A stretch of 64,000 bases of DNA from Trichuris trichiura (lineage: Eukaryota; Nematoda; Enoplea; Trichinellida; Trichuridae): assembly GCA_037903355.1 (NCBI GenBank), contig JBAJFE010000026.1:1302001-1366000 (forward strand). The letters are read 5' to 3'. Below the pieces are notes generated by a model that was not told where the DNA came from, made no database searches, and saw only the letters and a list, made by a program, of their open reading frames with translations. Of the stretch, positions 1-10,668 are shown one piece after another. A program made the translations under genes and the position numbers. The stretch's first letter is position 1. Every line of letters starts with the position of its first letter.

Positions 1-719
1 TCCCGCCTAATCGAAGTACCCCTGTTTGGCCTCTGCTTAGATATACGCTCGAAAGGAAACAAATCGATGCATAGAGTGACAATTACGCGTTGAGTGCACA
101 GTAATCACAGCTTCACAAATTCAATGAACTTAAGTCTATCTGCATTTCCAATTATTCGATCCTCTTTAATTGCTTACAGCACTAGTTGATCTTTCTGCTG
201 AGTAAATAGCGACAGATTCCGCTTGGAATTGAATGGATCAATTGAACCTCTCTTTAGGCATTGGCAGTGTACGCACTATTAGCGAAAATGAACTATTACG
301 GTCTTGTGACCTTATTAATTCCATATATAGGCTCTCTTCAAGGAGACGACCTTGAAAGGCTGCATCTTTTCTGCGCTGCTGCCCATATTTACTTTTTTCT
401 TACAAATAGTGCATTGTCTTTGAGAATTTTTTCTTTTGGGACCATAACTTGTTGAGTGACGCGAATTTCTCCAATGTTCCTTTCAGTAGACGCTTTTGTG
501 AGTCGTACCGCGAAGTGATATCTCCTATTTGGATACTTTTAAAATGCAACGCGTACTTCATTGGCGTTTTGGAAAAAATGGGCGAATAAATGAAGTCAAA
601 AAAGATTTTTTTTTGTACAGTGGCTTGGATGGCCCAGGGAAGCGCGAGAGCAGATGCGAAGAAGTAGCGGAGGTACAAATCCGGAAGATACGGTTAATCG
701 GTGTACCGCTCAGGCCGGC
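1..719. other. Upstream region of the JNK gene, no supported gene
   Basis: Only short unconserved ORFs are visible here on either strand. The reading frame of the first JNK exon is open upstream to an in-frame ATG at 654, so part of this stretch is probably 5' UTR or an upstream alternative start of the kinase. I see no RNA gene or repeat. Confidence 0.5.
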
Positions 720-2152
<1,433 letters not shown>

Positions 2153-2560
2153 CACATACGCAGTTGATCGTGAGTCTACGATCCTGTGACGTCACCTTTC
2201 GTAAACTACTGCCCGCCATTGTTGATGCTTTTTGGCCTATTTAATTGGCTCCACTTTTACTTCCTTTAAAAAGAATTGTCCTCCTCAACAGCCGGCCGGT
2301 GGGTGCCCGCGTGGTTGCTTTTACTCCTTGTGGTGCGCGCTAGCCACGTTCTCGCGCGAAAATAAACGCGGTTTGTTATTTTCAGATTTTACTAGACGCA
2401 AAATACTTAAAGTAGAAGACATGCTGTTGCAAACTGGCGTTTAATAAAATCGAAATTTTTTTCCGCTTGAATGGAGCCGCCTACGCAATCGCGATCAACG
2501 ACCAAAGTCTATAAGAACATTATTTGCATAATTGAAGGGAAAAGGTACTGGGTGTAACGT

Positions 2561-2619
2561 GCATGGTTTTACTGACCCTTAACGGCGTCATAGACGCTGA
2601 GGTAGTCAATGGAATATGC
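2561..2619 (+). ncRNA. Candidate microRNA hairpin with let-7-type seed, copy 1
   Basis: The + strand folds by eye into a near-continuous hairpin. 2561-2565 pairs with 2615-2619, 2567-2571 with 2610-2614, 2573-2576 with 2605-2608 and 2577-2581 with 2598-2602. A perfect terminal stem GCGTC/GACGC (2585-2589 with 2593-2597) closes on ATA. This makes 24 pairs, five of them G-U in this orientation. The 3' arm from 2598 starts TGAGGTAGT, so positions 2-8 are the let-7 family seed GAGGUAG; beyond position 9 it does not resemble let-7. Known let-7 genes keep the mature RNA on the 5' arm, so this would be an atypical member or a convergent seed. Expression is not known. Confidence 0.45.
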
Positions 2620-2894
2620 ACTTTTTAGGTCCGCGCCGACAAAAGAACCCGTCGGGGACAAGTTTGCTTTGCGACATTGTGGCTGGGACTTTACCCCAAA
2701 AAGGGCTCCCAAAACGCCACCCGGGAGCAGTTGAAGGCTTACACTGACACCCAATGTCAAAACGACTTGAAAAAAATAGCGCAAAAACTTACCTGCTTAC
2801 GGAATGGTACAATCTTCAAGCAGGGATCGATCGACAGACCTTAAAACAAAGGCTCGAAATAGCGAATGATTCAAAAGTGAAAATGCTGTAATTT

Positions 2895-2953
2895 GCATGG
2901 TTTTACTAACCCTTCAAAGCGTCATAGACGCTGAGGTAGTCAATGGAATATGC
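2895..2953 (+). ncRNA. Candidate microRNA hairpin with let-7-type seed, copy 2
   Basis: This is a second copy of the hairpin, 334 bp downstream of the first on the same strand. The 23 nt from 2932 (starting TGAGGTAGT) are identical to the first copy, as is the GCGTC-ATA-GACGC terminal stem (2919-2931). The 5' arm differs in a few bases, and two of the 24 pairs seen in copy 1 become mismatches (2908/2941 and 2915/2932). Similarity between the copies drops sharply outside the hairpin but continues weakly for about 150 bp 3' of it, which points to an older tandem duplication with selection focused on the hairpin. Confidence 0.45.
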
Positions 2954-3106
2954 ATTTCCGGGTCCACACCGACTGCAACAACCAATCGGGGACACCGATG
3001 CTATACGACAACGTGGCCGGAAACGTACCCTAACAAGGGCTCCCCCTAAGGCCACTCGGGCGAGGTTCGAGGATGACCTGACGCCCAATCGTCGACAGAT
3101 TAACAA

Positions 3107-4409
3107 ACCGATTTTTCACAAAAATAATTACCTCCGCGTTCGACGTTGCCTCAAGAAGACAGCGAACAAAGTAATACGCTTTGAGTCAATCAAAAAATGT
3201 CGGAAAATAGGAGCAACAGCACTTTTGACTGCATCAATACATCTACACTGAACGCGTCGACAAAAGCAATTCGTCAGCAAGTCAAACAGACTCACGTTAT
3301 CTGCAAGCGGAGCGACAACTTGGCTACAGTAAACTTTAACGATGCTCATGTTAAAATAAAGAAATTGTACTTTTTTAACGAATCATTGGAAGCGAAGTAC
3401 ATTTCATCGATCCCTTTAAACCTTAACGCTTCTGTAGGTTATTTTGTAACGGAAGCCCATGAAATTTACCGCATAAATTGGAAGTCAAACGATGCGACTT
3501 CTTTTTAATGCTTTTTACAAATCCAGCCGCTAAGTTCAGCTAAAATTGACGGCCTCATATAATCTCGTTTAATCACTTCAAATTGCGGACGAAATTCTTA
3601 AAAGAAGACAAGTTACAAGAACGAGAACATTGCAAAGCGAAAAGTTAAGCCGAGCTTTTACTGCTTTCAAGACAAGCTGCAAAAGGCTTCAGTTTATCAG
3701 TAAGTATGCAAATGCATGCAATAATATGCATAAAAACGAGTCTTGCCGTTTATGCGTACATCGTGTAGGAAATGCAGGTTCCTTTCTGGTAACTATGCGA
3801 CCACGCCGTATTCTCGTCATTATCGAGCATATAAGCTATGCTGTTCTGCCCTTAGTAAACCTAAGCAAAGACACAAGCCTTATATTTAGGCTTAGGCTTA
3901 CGTAATGGAAGAATAGACAGGCCGGCAAACCTACAGTATGACGATAAGGTGTGTATCCCTCAATACTAACAAAAAGAAAAAAATACTTTTAAATTTGAGC
4001 GGTAAAATACTCCAAAAAATTTTTTCTTGGCTTGACATGGTTTAGTAAATTTTCATATGTAGCCGGAAACCATTAATTCACAAAAATGGAAAAGTCTCGG
4101 TTGTAAGCTAAACTATGGGAAACAAATTAATAGACGCAAAGGTGTTAGCAACAGAATGTCCTCAACATTAGCAGCATGCGCAAAGGCCAGCAATCGATCG
4201 AACTTTCGGGAAGTACATTTTTAAATGGTGAATTTTACAGCGGAATAAACTTTGCAACTTCTGCAACTGCAGGCGGCAAGCGTAAACTGAGCTAGCGTCA
4301 GAAGGTAACAAAGATGAACACTAAGCTTTATACAGAAATGAACATTAGTGGTAAAACGCGCCGTTTACGAACTGAAAAATGAATATGCAACATTAGGCGC
4401 TGCTGAAAG
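3107..4409. other. Intergenic, no supported gene; short TTAGGC run
   Basis: I see no conserved ORF. At 3886-3900 there is a 15-base run TTAGGCTTAGGCTTA, the nematode telomere hexamer in two and a half copies, inside a TAAGC/GCTTA-rich stretch (about 3837-3905). Related stretches recur at 7090-7150, 25430-25545, 25868-25945 and 30628-30715. Confidence 0.4.
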
Positions 4410-6419
4410 CTAAGCATTCGACACGGTAAAATCAACTTCGTCTTTAGGTATGAGGCGGAAGGAATTTTCGTTGCACATGTGCAGCACACAGACAAACGCG
4501 CTGTGCACCGTGATGTCTTTCTTCAACTTTGGCTGTGCAGCCAACACGCGATAGATTTTAGTGAAATTCCGCGGTTGAAAACAAGTTTCCCGCTCTTCTT
4601 GCTCCTCATTTTCTTCCTCACCATTTTCCAGCCCATTTCGTTTGGTTAACAATAATCTAATAATTTTTTTCATTCGGGGAATATCAATTCTTTTAGCCTT
4701 TGAAAGCGTTGCCAATTCAGGTTGAGTTGAGGCGGCTTCGTCTATCGCTTCTTCACTCTGTTCTCCGTCAACACTTTCGTTCATTGGCATATCGCCCAAC
4801 GTAATCCCATCCTCTTCCAAGGCAGTACGCACATCCGTTACAAACGGAGTGGCGCCGTCAACAGGCGCTTGCGGCTCCGCTTCGTCACGCAAACGATTCA
4901 ACATAAACTTGTTCTTGCCGGCTATTATAAACCTTCGCAACGGTTGATCAGGCTTGTACCTAACCATGCCCTTATTTGGTACGGTGAAAAAGCAACTTAG
5001 CTGTTTCGCGTCGAAATCGATTTCCGGATCCAACGAATGCTCCATGGAAGTGAACTTGTCCAACTGTATCCTCTTCAAAGTGGTCTCCTTTGGTCCCCGC
5101 TCCGCGTCGTCCATAAATGTGTCGTAACTTTCAAAGTTAAGATCCAAAGGAACAAATTCCACTTTCCGCTTTGTTCTCGCGACTTGCGGAAATGCCGTAA
5201 TTCTTTTCAATCTCTGCAGAACGTCTTTCCAATTTTTCGCGCCGCCAACAATCGGCAGCGTTTCAGCCTGTATGTACGAGTATTCAAGCGGCTTTCTGCT
5301 CAGTGAAGCGAACACAGATTGAAAGTCTAGACAAAGGTCATCTCCGTTGTCATCGGCTTGTTCTAGGCTTACGCAAGGCGCATTATTCGACTCGAACATT
5401 GGCTGCTTTTCGTCTCTGATAGTCACGTCAAGTTGGAGATCACCTATACCCGTCTCATTTAATGTAGCGTCGAGCATATTGTTGTTGGCTTCATCGAAGA
5501 GACGTCGCACGAAATCATCAAGGGACGGTACAGCTGTTGAATCGGGATACGTAAACCTTGGAGACAAAACTGATACTTCTCCTTCGTATTTCCGTAAGCA
5601 CTTTGAAATATCGCCTAATGGTGGTAACTCACAAGGAGCAGTTTTCGGGATTGGACCAGTTGGCCCTGACCATCTCGATTTCATATCCATCTCACCAAAG
5701 TCGCTTGTAATAAGAAAGGTATCAGTTAAGGCGGTGGCCATAGGATATTTGGCCAAAATCTCTTTGGCTTTACAATAAACTGGGTTGCATGGTACTCTGC
5801 CGCCATCGTCATCAGATGTAATCTTGCTCAGATCTTTTTCAACCATACAATCTAAGTCCAAAGATTCGAGGCGTGGTTTTTTGGCTTTTTGCTTAGGCTT
5901 CTTCTCAACAGCTTCCTCGAGACCAGCAGACCCCTCATTTTCACTCTCACCCGAGTCACCCCGGTCGGGAGCTGCACGTTTACCTTCGCTTCTCAACACT
6001 TCATTGTAGAGTCGATGAGTCTGCTGGCACACGTTGTCCACTCGGCAGCCATAAATCTTTGCTGCAACGGAGATCACTTTGCCAACGTAGGTAAAGTCCA
6101 ATCGAATAGGATCCCAGTCACCCAGTGCCGGTAGAACATCAATGAGACCTAATTCAAAAGCATTTTCTGCACTTATCCTATTCTGCATGTGTAGGGCAAG
6201 GCATTGCCGATAGATTTCGGCTACTCGAGCCCCGCCAAGTTGTCTCCGATCATGCGATGCTGGGGAAACTCGGCTGAGAGGGGATGAGTCGGACAGGGGA
6301 GCAGTTTCCATACGAAACCGTTTACGCATGACACGCTTGTCGGCTTCGTCGTCCGGTTCAGCGATTTGAAAACTAGCTGACCCGCTATAGTCGCCATTTG
6401 AAACTCGACTACGATTCAT
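4410..6419 (-). CDS. ncaph: Condensin complex subunit 2 (CAP-H / Barren kleisin)
   Basis: The kleisin subunit of condensin I bridges the SMC2/SMC4 heads and binds the HEAT subunits to compact mitotic chromosomes. A single uninterrupted ORF encodes 669 residues from the ATG at 6419; human CAP-H is about 740. The N-terminal block near residues 80-135 (NRISAENAFELGLIDVLP, then AAKIYGCRVDNV) matches the CAP-H region with the motif ASTKIYAVRVDAVH. The C-terminal block (IDIPRMKKIIRLLLT, FTKIYRVLAAQPK, TVHSAFVCVLHMCNENSF) matches the kleisin C-terminal winged helix. The middle is acidic and poorly conserved, as usual. The frame stays open 14 codons upstream of this ATG but only with a TTG, so 6419 is the better start. 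The lack of introns is notable beside the intron-rich neighbours. It is convergent with the JNK gene. Confidence 0.88.
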   Translation of the reverse strand: MNRSRVSNGDYSGSASFQIAEPDDEADKRVMRKRFRMETAPLSDSSPLSRVSPASHDRRQLGGARVAEIYRQCLALHMQNRISAENAFELGLIDVLPALGDWDPIRLDFTYVGKVISVAAKIYGCRVDNVCQQTHRLYNEVLRSEGKRAAPDRGDSGESENEGSAGLEEAVEKKPKQKAKKPRLESLDLDCMVEKDLSKITSDDDGGRVPCNPVYCKAKEILAKYPMATALTDTFLITSDFGEMDMKSRWSGPTGPIPKTAPCELPPLGDISKCLRKYEGEVSVLSPRFTYPDSTAVPSLDDFVRRLFDEANNNMLDATLNETGIGDLQLDVTIRDEKQPMFESNNAPCVSLEQADDNGDDLCLDFQSVFASLSRKPLEYSYIQAETLPIVGGAKNWKDVLQRLKRITAFPQVARTKRKVEFVPLDLNFESYDTFMDDAERGPKETTLKRIQLDKFTSMEHSLDPEIDFDAKQLSCFFTVPNKGMVRYKPDQPLRRFIIAGKNKFMLNRLRDEAEPQAPVDGATPFVTDVRTALEEDGITLGDMPMNESVDGEQSEEAIDEAASTQPELATLSKAKRIDIPRMKKIIRLLLTKRNGLENGEEENEEQEERETCFQPRNFTKIYRVLAAQPKLKKDITVHSAFVCVLHMCNENSFRLIPKDEVDFTVSNA

Positions 6420-8372
6420 GCTGTCTGCTTTAAAACGACCCAAGCAGATCTTAAAGAGCAAAAAAACGAGTCAGTGTTGGTTATGTGCCCTTAGAAGAAC
6501 AATTCGATCCGGCTAACTCAAAACAACGGCAGTCGCTGCACGACGAAGGGCACAGCAACGATTCGTCGGGTTAAACAAAATGATTAATGAAAAAAAAGGA
6601 AAAACAAAAAGCCAAATGCTATAGTTATCAATTCCTAAAAAGACTTACCAGCAATCCAATCAAATCCGACAGCGTAGACAAACGGCAAAACCCGCTCCGG
6701 CATTACTGTATTTTATTGCTCGGCAGGTGTCCGGCAAGCAGGTTCGCTAAACAACAAGAGAATCGACGTGATAAACTCCATAATGCAGTTATTTACGCAC
6801 ATTTAAGCGTGCGTTTCGCGTTTTCCATTTTTGCAAAGGGTTTCTTTTTTAAATTTATTACTCATCTGCGACTTAAGGTTTCTTCAGCAGTAAATATCTG
6901 ACGAAAAGCTTCTCTAACACCCTCTCTTCCTTGGAGATTGACGGCCGCCGTTAGAATAAAAATAAATTTAAACAAGCCCGGAAAGTAACGTTTTTTTTAG
7001 CTAACCAAGTAAATCGGGACAATCTACCGTACCCTACCGCTGGCCTAAAAAATGCAAGTTTCCTTCTGGAAAAAGGCTTGTCATTCTGTTCCGCTTTTAC
7101 CTAATCTTAGGCCAAACAAAAATTACGTTAAGGCTTAGGCTTAGCTAGGAGCAAAAAATGATAACTAGCAAACTAGCGTTACGGTGGTATGATGTTTGCG
7201 AAAAATTAGGTAGTAAAACCCAATCCGGTACGGTTTAAAGATTTTAAAAAAATTAATCTTGCCATGAACGAAAGAATTTGCGCTTTGAAACTGTAAATTC
7301 TATTGACAACATTGATGGTAAGCATATTAGATGCGGAAGCCCTTGTAACTGCTGTAAACGTATTAAATTCTTTTTGCGGAGGCAATACTTTTCTTTCAAA
7401 CGCTGAAGCTTTAATAACGCAAGTCTGCAGGCTGACTGCATGCTATAACGAAAGTGCTGAAGCCGGAGCGCGGTCTTCTACGAGAGCTACTCTAATGGAA
7501 GTTGCCCTCTCCATTGAAAAACCGGGTTGCCCGCAAAAAACGCGACCTGCAAAATCATGAAGATAGGCTGCGATTCCGCTTTTCTCTCCTTCGCAGAACT
7601 GATAAACGGTTGGTAAACTTTGTTTAGGTTTTCTAACCCGGCACTACTCAACAGTAGGCACCAGTTGCGTTATTGACTCCAGAGATTTTTTTCGATTGCG
7701 TACTAGAAGCTCAACGCATGGAATTGAAGCTGTAAGTAGAAGCGAGGGCATCTGCCTAAGCGATTTACTTTTCTGAGCGCATGGACTAAAGGCATTCTCT
7801 TATTAACATTTGAAACAAAAAATATAAAATTTATAACCAGGAATAGTTTTAAAACCTCAAGCTTACGGCGAAAACGTTTTAAGAAAGTCTAAGCACAAAA
7901 CGGTTTACAGTATCCTACCAATCGGCGTAATGCGTTTAAACCGCCATTTCACCCGCTAATAAGAGTTTATTTTCATTGAAAAAAGTATTTTCTATCAACC
8001 GGACACAAATATGCTTGAAAATTAAACTACGGCAACTCAGTAGGATGAAACTAACATTGGCAAGCCTGCATTCCGTTTATAAGATGCATGTCGTTTGCTG
8101 CGATGTTGAAAACGTTAAAAGTCGAGTCTTCATCTCCATAGTTTGCCGTTTGTGCCTCCTTTCTCTCACAAAGTATCTTACCGCGACTTCTGCATAAACT
8201 ACCTTTTAATTTTGTGTTACTGTATAGAGCAATAGGCTTTTGTTCCTGTTTTACCATTAAATACGTTAAAAATGTTCCCTACCGACTTTTCTTCGAAACG
8301 AATAAATACTGGCCAGCCATGGCAGATTCAAGCGCTTATAGAAAACTTGCTAGAAAAATCGCATATAACGTT
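6420..8372. other. Intergenic, no supported gene
   Basis: This is the upstream region of the condensin gene and the downstream region of RPC10. The short ORFs (for example 7303-7560 on + and its antisense partner) show no recognisable family. A GCTTA/TTAGGC-rich patch lies at about 7090-7150. Confidence 0.4.
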
Positions 8373-8699
8373 TTAATCTCTCCAGCGATGAGCACAAGTA
8401 TTGTTAGCGCAACGGTAAAACGTAGTCATAGGTTCATCGGCACTTCGAGTTTGGAGCTGCATGAAATAAGCGGTATCATGACTGCACTTGGGGCACCTTT
8501 CATTCGTTTGCTGCGCATTTTCCCATGCTGAGACACCGCCAAGCACGTCGCCGATCTCTTTCATTTTCGGATAAGTGCATGAGGAGACCTGACGCCTGAT
8601 GTGATAACTGTACGGACACGACTGACAGCTCAAATACGTGTCGGAATCCCGGAACTCCAGAACAAGAGAGTTGTTACAGTATGGACAAAAAGACAACAT
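8373..8699 (-). CDS. polr3k: RNA polymerase III subunit RPC10 (POLR3K / Rpc11 type)
   Basis: A small Pol III subunit needed for RNA cleavage, termination and reinitiation. The intronless ORF encodes 108 residues, the same length as human POLR3K. An N-terminal zinc ribbon is visible (FCPYCNN at the start and CQSCPY near residue 29). The C-terminal TFIIS-like ribbon starts at CPKC, carries the invariant RSADEP acidic hairpin with the catalytic Asp-Glu pair, and ends CAHRWRD. The linker [10 protein letters not shown] is also family-typical. It lies 606 bp from the divergently transcribed SET gene, so the two may share an upstream region. Confidence 0.96.
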   Translation of the reverse strand: MLSFCPYCNNSLVLEFRDSDTYLSCQSCPYSYHIRRQVSSCTYPKMKEIGDVLGGVSAWENAQQTNERCPKCSHDTAYFMQLQTRSADEPMTTFYRCANNTCAHRWRD

Positions 8700-9305
8700 C
8701 GTAAACTACAACGTTTTTCCTCGTTCACAGTCAAAGGAAAGCCCGCAGGTTAAATCACTCGAAACAATCAGCCGAGAGACAACAAAACCTCTTCCAGTTA
8801 CAAAGCGGAATGATCAAACACGTCATCCATTTAGCACGTTAGTTTTAGTAGGTGAAATCTTGTTAATACGAAAGTATTCACTTAGTTTTGTCATTGCTAA
8901 AATGCAGCTATTGCATTGTCGCTCAAAATGCTATCTTTCATCATTTTACTTTTAAAATAAAAATGCAAAGATAAGCTTCATTTTTAAAAAAAATTATGTT
9001 TAGTTGTAAGGGAGTATAATGTAGCTATATTGTAGTTTTAAGCCAGCGGAAAAACCGATTTTTCAAGATTAAACATTAATCTGATGGGCAGGTTCGTTCC
9101 CACAGGCTTCCCGCGTAGGCTGGTGGCGCTGTGGTTGTTGTGCGCTAGTTGCATCCCTTGTCGGTGGTGATCGAATCAGTTCTGTGTGATCGGTTCGTTT
9201 TGGCGCGGTAAGTGTCCGAACTTCCTATTGTACAAAAATGTTAGCTTGAATGCTGCTTTTCAGCGTTTTCCAAGCCGTTTCGCTAGCCGATATATTTCAA
9301 TAAAC
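8700..9305. promoter_or_regulatory. Divergent intergenic region between RPC10 and SET
   Basis: About 600 bp separate the two oppositely transcribed start codons, so both promoters should lie here. A possible SET 5' UTR intron could start at the GTAAGT-like donor near 9208 and end at the TTTTCAG near 9263, just before the ATG at 9306. No specific factor site can be supported by eye. Confidence 0.35.
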
Positions 9306-10668
9306 ATGTCAACTGAAGGAGCTGCTGCACCAACGCGCAAGCAGCGAAAAGTGGATGAGGGCGACACTGACGACAGTAAAGACTACGACCTGGAGACCCA
9401 AAAGGCCCTTGAAGAGATCGACAGCTGCCAAAATGAGATCGACATTATGAACGAAAGGGCAAGCGAAGAAATCTTGAAAGTTGAACAGAAATACAACAAG
9501 TTGCGTAAACCGTACTTCGAGAAGCGAAATGAGCTGATCAAGAAAATACCAAACTTTTGGGTTTCCGCCGTAAGTTAAGGCGCATTTGTTTTGTCGCTTC
9601 AATGTTAAGGCGCGCGCGCGCGGACACGGCCACCGGCATGCTATTCCATACGGCCTTGCTCGTACCTTGCTAGCCACGTTGCATCCAAGTTGCCCGTTGC
9701 TTAATCGTAACTTTCAACAATTTTACCGTTGCTATAGACGTAAGCTCATTTCCTTCTAAATTCCGCGTAACTTCTCGCCAAAGGCGATGGCCCAGGAACC
9801 GGCCTTGAGCAAGGCAATCTTGTTGCAAGCGATTGCTCCACTTGATAGGTGGCGCTTGTGTCTTTGCTCTTGTCGCGCACGGCCAGCACGCTAGCAATCG
9901 ATCGATCGCGTTGCTGCTTGCTCTATTTTGAGATTCTGTCGCGCCGCGGATGCGATCAGTTAGTTCCGATTGTTTCAGTTTATCAACCATCCGCAAATCT
10001 CAGCATTGCTCGACGAGGAGGAAGAAGAATGTCTGCACTACCTGTCAAAGTTGGAAGTGGAAGAGTTCGATGACATCAAGTCGGGGTATCGCTTGAAGTT
10101 CTACTTTGACGAGAATCCTTTCTTCGAGAATGACGTGCTGATCAAAGAGTTTCACCTGGGGCAAGCGGGTAAGCCTGATAATCGCAGCGCATTGTACACT
10201 TGATCCATTGAACACTTTTAGATCCAGTCTCATCGTCCACGGAGATCAAATGGAAAGAAAACATGGAGCTGACAAAAGGGCAAGAAACCACGAGCAAGGC
10301 GGGAAAGAAGCGAGCGCACTCTCAGCCGCGCACTTTCTTTGGTTGGTTTTTGGACAACAGCGATGCCTCATTAGACGATGTAGCGGAGGTACGTTTTTTT
10401 TTGAGAATGATGTTAAGATGTTGCTCAGATTATTGTATGAACAATTTCACATTATGTTTACATTATGCAGGTGATCAAGGACGATATGTGGCCGAATCCA
10501 TTGCAATACTTTTTGGTTCCGGAATCGGACATGAACGAAAATGGCATTGAAGGTGACAGCTACAGCGATGAAGACGACGAAGTTGATGACAATGTAGTTG
10601 TCGTCGAAGAGGAAGGTGAAGAAGAAGGCGAGGGAGAAAACTACGAAGAAGAAGAAGATGAAGCTTGA
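9306..10668 (+). CDS. set: SET / TAF-I family histone chaperone (NAP superfamily)
   Basis: Nuclear histone chaperone and PP2A inhibitor. I read four exons: 9306-9569, 9979-10168, 10222-10388 and 10471-10668, giving 272 residues (human SET is about 290). Introns are 409, 53 and 82 bp. An N-terminal dimerisation helix is visible ([20 protein letters not shown]). The earmuff domain follows with [39 protein letters not shown] and [13 protein letters not shown], then [20 protein letters not shown] and [12 protein letters not shown]. The protein ends in a long Asp/Glu-rich tail, as in all SET proteins. The start is the first ATG; the frame runs further upstream only with a GTG. An internal GC-alternating run lies in the first intron near 9610. 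Confidence 0.95.
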
